Shown here: piece after piece, positions 1-9,545 of the stretch
Numbering within the stretch: position 1 is the stretch's first letter
Layout of the letters: every line of letters begins with the position of its first letter
NCBI GenBank assembly: GCA_003696705.1
Contig: RFGD01000332.1
Location: forward strand, 1 to 9,545
Origin: Alphaproteobacteria bacterium
GTDB lineage: Bacteria > Pseudomonadota > Alphaproteobacteria > Rhodobacterales > Rhodobacteraceae
Reading direction: 5' to 3'
DNA: 9,545 nucleotides
The notes under the pieces: generated by a model
Told to the model about the DNA's origin: nothing
Databases searched by the model: none
What the model saw: only the letters and a program-made list of their open reading frames with translations
Program-made: the position numbers and the translations under genes

Positions 1-1
1 G

Positions 2-3790
<3,789 letters not shown>

Positions 3791-3805
3791 GGGCGCCCCG
3801 CGCCC
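3791..3805 (+). other. small GC hairpin just after the rpoB stop
   Basis: GGGCG (3791-3795) and CGCCC (3801-3805) can pair around a 5-nt loop immediately after the rpoB TGA. Only two T residues follow, so it is not a convincing terminator. At most it could pause polymerase or stabilise mRNA ends in the 55-bp rpoB-rpoC spacer. In DNA this GC-rich such a short stem may be chance. Confidence 0.3.
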
Positions 3806-3834
3806 TTGCCCGCCATCCTCGACCCAATTGAGTT

Positions 3835-3838
3835 AGGA
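3835..3838 (+). promoter_or_regulatory. ribosome binding site of rpoC
   Basis: AGGA lies 7 nt before the ATG at 3846, a standard spacing. It supports this start, which also gives the N-terminus expected of beta' (MNQELSTNPFNPLA). Confidence 0.8.
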
Positions 3839-3845
3839 ACCCGAC

Positions 3846-8084
<4,239 letters not shown>

Positions 8085-8111
8085 CGCCCGCCACTTCCGG
8101 GTGAGCGAAAG

Positions 8112-8145
8112 AGGAAGGCCCCGCGCAGGCGCGCGGGGCCTTTCT
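8112..8145 (+). terminator. Rho-independent terminator of the rpoBC transcript
   Basis: A perfect 12-bp stem, AAGGCCCCGCGC (8115-8126) pairing with GCGCGGGGCCTT (8131-8142), closes on a 4-nt AGGC loop. It can be extended by three pairs, one a G-T wobble, out to 8112/8145. The descending arm runs into TTTCT. It begins 28 nt after the rpoC stop, so it should end the rpoBC message and separate the transporter gene from it. The T tract is short and interrupted, so some read-through is possible. The opposite strand lacks a clear T run. Confidence 0.9.
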
Positions 8146-8252
8146 GCTGTGCGGGCCCGGTGGCGCCTCCGGGCAGGGCTTTTCGCCGCCCGCCGGGCAT
8201 GAGATAAGCCTTGCCGTGCGCCGGTCGCTTCCCGTGCCGGGCGCGGTTTCCG

Positions 8253-8258
8253 AAGGGG
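8253..8258 (+). promoter_or_regulatory. ribosome binding site of the transporter gene
   Basis: AAGGGG ends 7 nt before the ATG at 8266. This favours 8266 over the in-frame ATG at 8281, which has no comparable purine run at the right distance. Confidence 0.7.
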
Positions 8259-8265
8259 TGACAAG

Positions 8266-9213
8266 ATGGCTTTGCCCGGTATGGCGCGCCGCGTCGCAGG
8301 TGCTCGCGATGGGAACACGCTGGGCGCGCTCCTGATGATGGGAATGGTGGGGGCGTTCACCTTCAACGACGCCTTTACCAAGGACGCGGCGCTTCGCGTG
8401 CCGCTTTTCGAGGTCGTTTTCATCCGCGGGGTTGCGGCGACGCTCATCCTTCTCGGGATTGCGCGCCTCGCGGGGCATTCGCTTCGCATCCCGCCGGCCG
8501 ATCGCACGAGCTTCGCACTGCGCACGGTCGGCGAGCTTGGCGCGACGGCAACCTATCTCCTGGCCCTTCTGCATCTGCCCATCGCCAATGTCGTCGCCAT
8601 CCTCCAGACGCTTCCCCTCGTGCTTGCGCTGTCGGGCGCGGTCTTCCTGAAAGAGCCGATCGGGCCCCGCCGCCTTGCGGCCATTGGCGTCGGCTTTCTT
8701 GGCGCCCTTCTGATCGTCCGGCCTGGCGCCGAGGGCTTCAACGCCTGGTCCCTTGCGGCGCTGGCAGCCGTCCTGTTCGTGACCCTGCGCGATCTGTCGA
8801 CCCGCCGGTTTTCGGACGGCCTCTCGTCGCTGGGGGCGGCGACGCTGACCGCCGGCATCGTCACGTTGGCGGCCGCCGTGGCCCATCTTGCCTTCGAGAC
8901 CTGGACACCGCCACCCACAGAGGCAAGCCTGTCAATCGCCCGCGCCACGCTCTTCATCGTGGCCGGGTACGTCCTTGCCGTCATGGTCATGCGGGTCGGC
9001 GACATCGACTATGTCGCGGTGTTCCGTTACTCGGCGCTTCTGTGGGCGATTCTCCTCGGCTGGCTTCTGTTCGACGAGTTGCCGTCGCCGGTCGAATTTG
9101 CCGGCGCGACCCTGATTGCAGGGTCCGGGGCCTATGTCCTCCTCCGAGAGCGCAAGCTTCGGCGCAGCGTTGCGAAAGGTGCTGTTGACACCGGCCGCGA
9201 CTCCCCGTATTAG
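8266..9213 (+). CDS. EamA/DMT-superfamily inner-membrane transporter, substrate unknown
   Basis: A 315-residue integral membrane protein with the layout of the drug/metabolite transporter superfamily: two repeated five-helix EamA halves. Predicted helices by hydrophobicity, approximately: 18-38, 45-66, 84-102, 106-128, 135-152, 158-176, 187-208, 225-243, 249-269 and 273-293. Each half ends in the familiar pattern, FLKEPIGPRRLAAIGVGFLG in the first and LFDELPSPVEFAGATLIAGS in the second. Helix 1 carries a polar FTFNDAFTKD patch. The N-terminal ~16 residues and C-terminal ~22 residues are basic and hydrophilic. The family includes metabolite exporters and vitamin, S-adenosylmethionine or riboflavin uptake carriers; nothing here selects a substrate, and no riboswitch or pathway neighbour is seen. 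It is a single gene between the rpoBC and str units, after the rpoC terminator. Codon choice is looser than in rpoC (it uses TCA and TTG), consistent with modest expression. Its last codons overlap the putative rpsL promoter. Family assignment is firm, function is not. Confidence 0.93.
   Translation: MALPGMARRVAGARDGNTLGALLMMGMVGAFTFNDAFTKDAALRVPLFEVVFIRGVAATLILLGIARLAGHSLRIPPADRTSFALRTVGELGATATYLLALLHLPIANVVAILQTLPLVLALSGAVFLKEPIGPRRLAAIGVGFLGALLIVRPGAEGFNAWSLAALAAVLFVTLRDLSTRRFSDGLSSLGAATLTAGIVTLAAAVAHLAFETWTPPPTEASLSIARATLFIVAGYVLAVMVMRVGDIDYVAVFRYSALLWAILLGWLLFDELPSPVEFAGATLIAGSGAYVLLRERKLRRSVAKGAVDTGRDSPY
9185..9213 (+). promoter_or_regulatory. predicted housekeeping-sigma promoter of rpsL (str operon)
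   Basis: TTGACA (9185-9190, a perfect -35 match), a 17-bp spacer, then TATTAG (9208-9213, 4 of 6 to the -10 consensus). The start of transcription would fall near 9220. The -35 lies over the Val-Asp-Thr codons of the transporter and the -10 over its Tyr codon and TAG stop. Its place upstream of a highly expressed ribosomal gene, and the good match in GC-rich DNA, make it the best candidate in the window. Activity is inferred, not shown. Confidence 0.6.
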
Positions 9214-9392
9214 GCGCGCACCTGCGGCGGGCATGCGTGTGCCTGCCGCCCTGAAAGTCGAAACCTGAGTGGTCACGATCCGGGCCGATGGCCCCGATCC
9301 TCTGGAATTCCACCGCGGCGTTCCCACAGGCCGGGCGCGCATGCGGTTTTGGTGTTTTGCGGACGCGCGAGGCGCCACGAAAAAACTGAGTT

Positions 9393-9404
9393 GTGTTGCA
9401 ACAC
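9393..9404. repeat. perfect 12-bp palindrome just before the rpsL ribosome binding site
   Basis: GTGTTGCAACAC is a perfect inverted repeat, adjoining the purine run used as the rpsL ribosome binding site. It could form a weak 4-bp RNA hairpin with a TGCA loop, or serve as a dimeric protein site. Chance occurrence cannot be excluded. Confidence 0.4.
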
Positions 9405-9410
9405 GGGGAA
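9405..9410 (+). promoter_or_regulatory. ribosome binding site of rpsL
   Basis: GGGGAA ends 5 nt before the ATG at 9416. It is an imperfect Shine-Dalgarno at acceptable spacing. The start is fixed mainly by the conserved S12 N-terminus. Confidence 0.6.
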
Positions 9411-9415
9411 CCCGA

Positions 9416-9545
9416 ATGCCAACGATCCAGCAGCTGATCCGCAAGCCGCGGCAGCCCAAAGTGAAACGCTCGAAATCGCTGCACCTCGAGGGGTGCCCGC
9501 AGAAGCGTGGCGTGTGCACGCGCGTTTACACGACGACGCCGAAGA
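9416..9545 (+). CDS. rpsL: 30S ribosomal protein S12, 3'-truncated by the window edge
   Basis: Protein of the small-subunit decoding centre, which monitors codon-anticodon pairing on 16S rRNA. Forty-three codons are visible, about a third of the usual ~123. The start MPTIQQLIRKPRQPK is the alphaproteobacterial form, and the following CPQKRGVCTRVYTTTPK is the near-invariant S12 core. The last complete codon is Lys43 (AAG, 9542-9544), the classical streptomycin-resistance position, here the sensitive-type residue; the second hotspot (Lys88 region) lies outside the window. It normally heads the str operon, with rpsG, fusA and tuf expected downstream, though none is visible. Putative own promoter at 9185-9213. 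Confidence 0.98.
   Translation, partial: MPTIQQLIRKPRQPKVKRSKSLHLEGCPQKRGVCTRVYTTTPK

Larger units (their letters stand above)
9220..9415 (+). promoter_or_regulatory. putative structured 5' leader of rpsL mRNA
   Basis: About 196 nt would separate the predicted transcription start from the rpsL ATG. Possible structures: a 10-bp hairpin, GCGGCGGGCA (9224-9233) with TGCCTGCCGC (9240-9249, one G-T wobble), loop TGCGTG; a hairpin of GATC/GATC plus GGGCC/GGCCC around loop GAT with one C-C mismatch (9277-9299); a T-rich arm at 9347-9354 able to pair with an A-rich arm at 9376-9383, enclosing a small GCGC/GCGC stem (9365-9375); and a palindrome at 9393-9404. None is followed by a T run, so no terminator is evident. 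Whether the leader regulates anything is unknown. Confidence 0.4.

Noticed and set aside
9357..9385. A second promoter close to rpsL (TTGCGG, 17 bp, six A residues)
   Set aside because: The -10 position is only an A tract with no TANNNT pattern. The match is much weaker than that at 9185-9213.
8932..9519. Minus-strand frames of 165 and 195 codons across the transporter end, the leader and the start of rpsL
   Set aside because: They overlap two well-supported plus-strand genes and the putative promoter, and show no recognisable protein features.

Overview
This is a housekeeping chromosomal stretch from a high-GC alphaproteobacterium. I infer Rhodobacterales/Rhodobacteraceae from the RpoB, RpoC and S12 sequences (S12 begins MPTIQQLIRKPRQPKVKRSK), from the strong third-position G/C bias, and from the gene order rpoB-rpoC-(one gene)-rpsL. 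The genus cannot be fixed by eye.

Layout, all on the + strand. Positions 2-3790 hold the C-terminal ~92% of rpoB (RNA polymerase beta; the first ~112 residues lie before the window). After a 55-bp spacer comes complete rpoC (3846-8084, beta'). A strong GC-rich intrinsic terminator (8112-8145) ends the rpoBC transcript. Next is a complete ten-helix EamA/DMT-family transporter gene of unknown substrate (8266-9213), then a 202-bp spacer, then the first 43 codons of rpsL (ribosomal protein S12, 9416 to the window end), the usual first gene of the str operon (rpsL-rpsG-fusA-tuf).

Working together: rpoB and rpoC make the two catalytic subunits of RNA polymerase and are co-transcribed; rpsL opens the next block of translation genes. 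The transporter sits between these two units. It appears insulated from rpoC by the terminator, and its coding sequence ends inside what looks like the promoter of the str operon: a perfect TTGACA, a 17-bp spacer, and TATTAG whose last three bases are the transporter's stop codon. That promoter would give rpsL a leader of about 196 nt with several potential hairpins.

I found no mobile element, CRISPR array, tRNA/rRNA, defence cassette or undescribed multi-gene system. The only part worth a second look is the non-coding and regulatory layout around the transporter and the rpsL leader. The very long antisense reading frame opposite rpoC is best explained as a codon-bias shadow.
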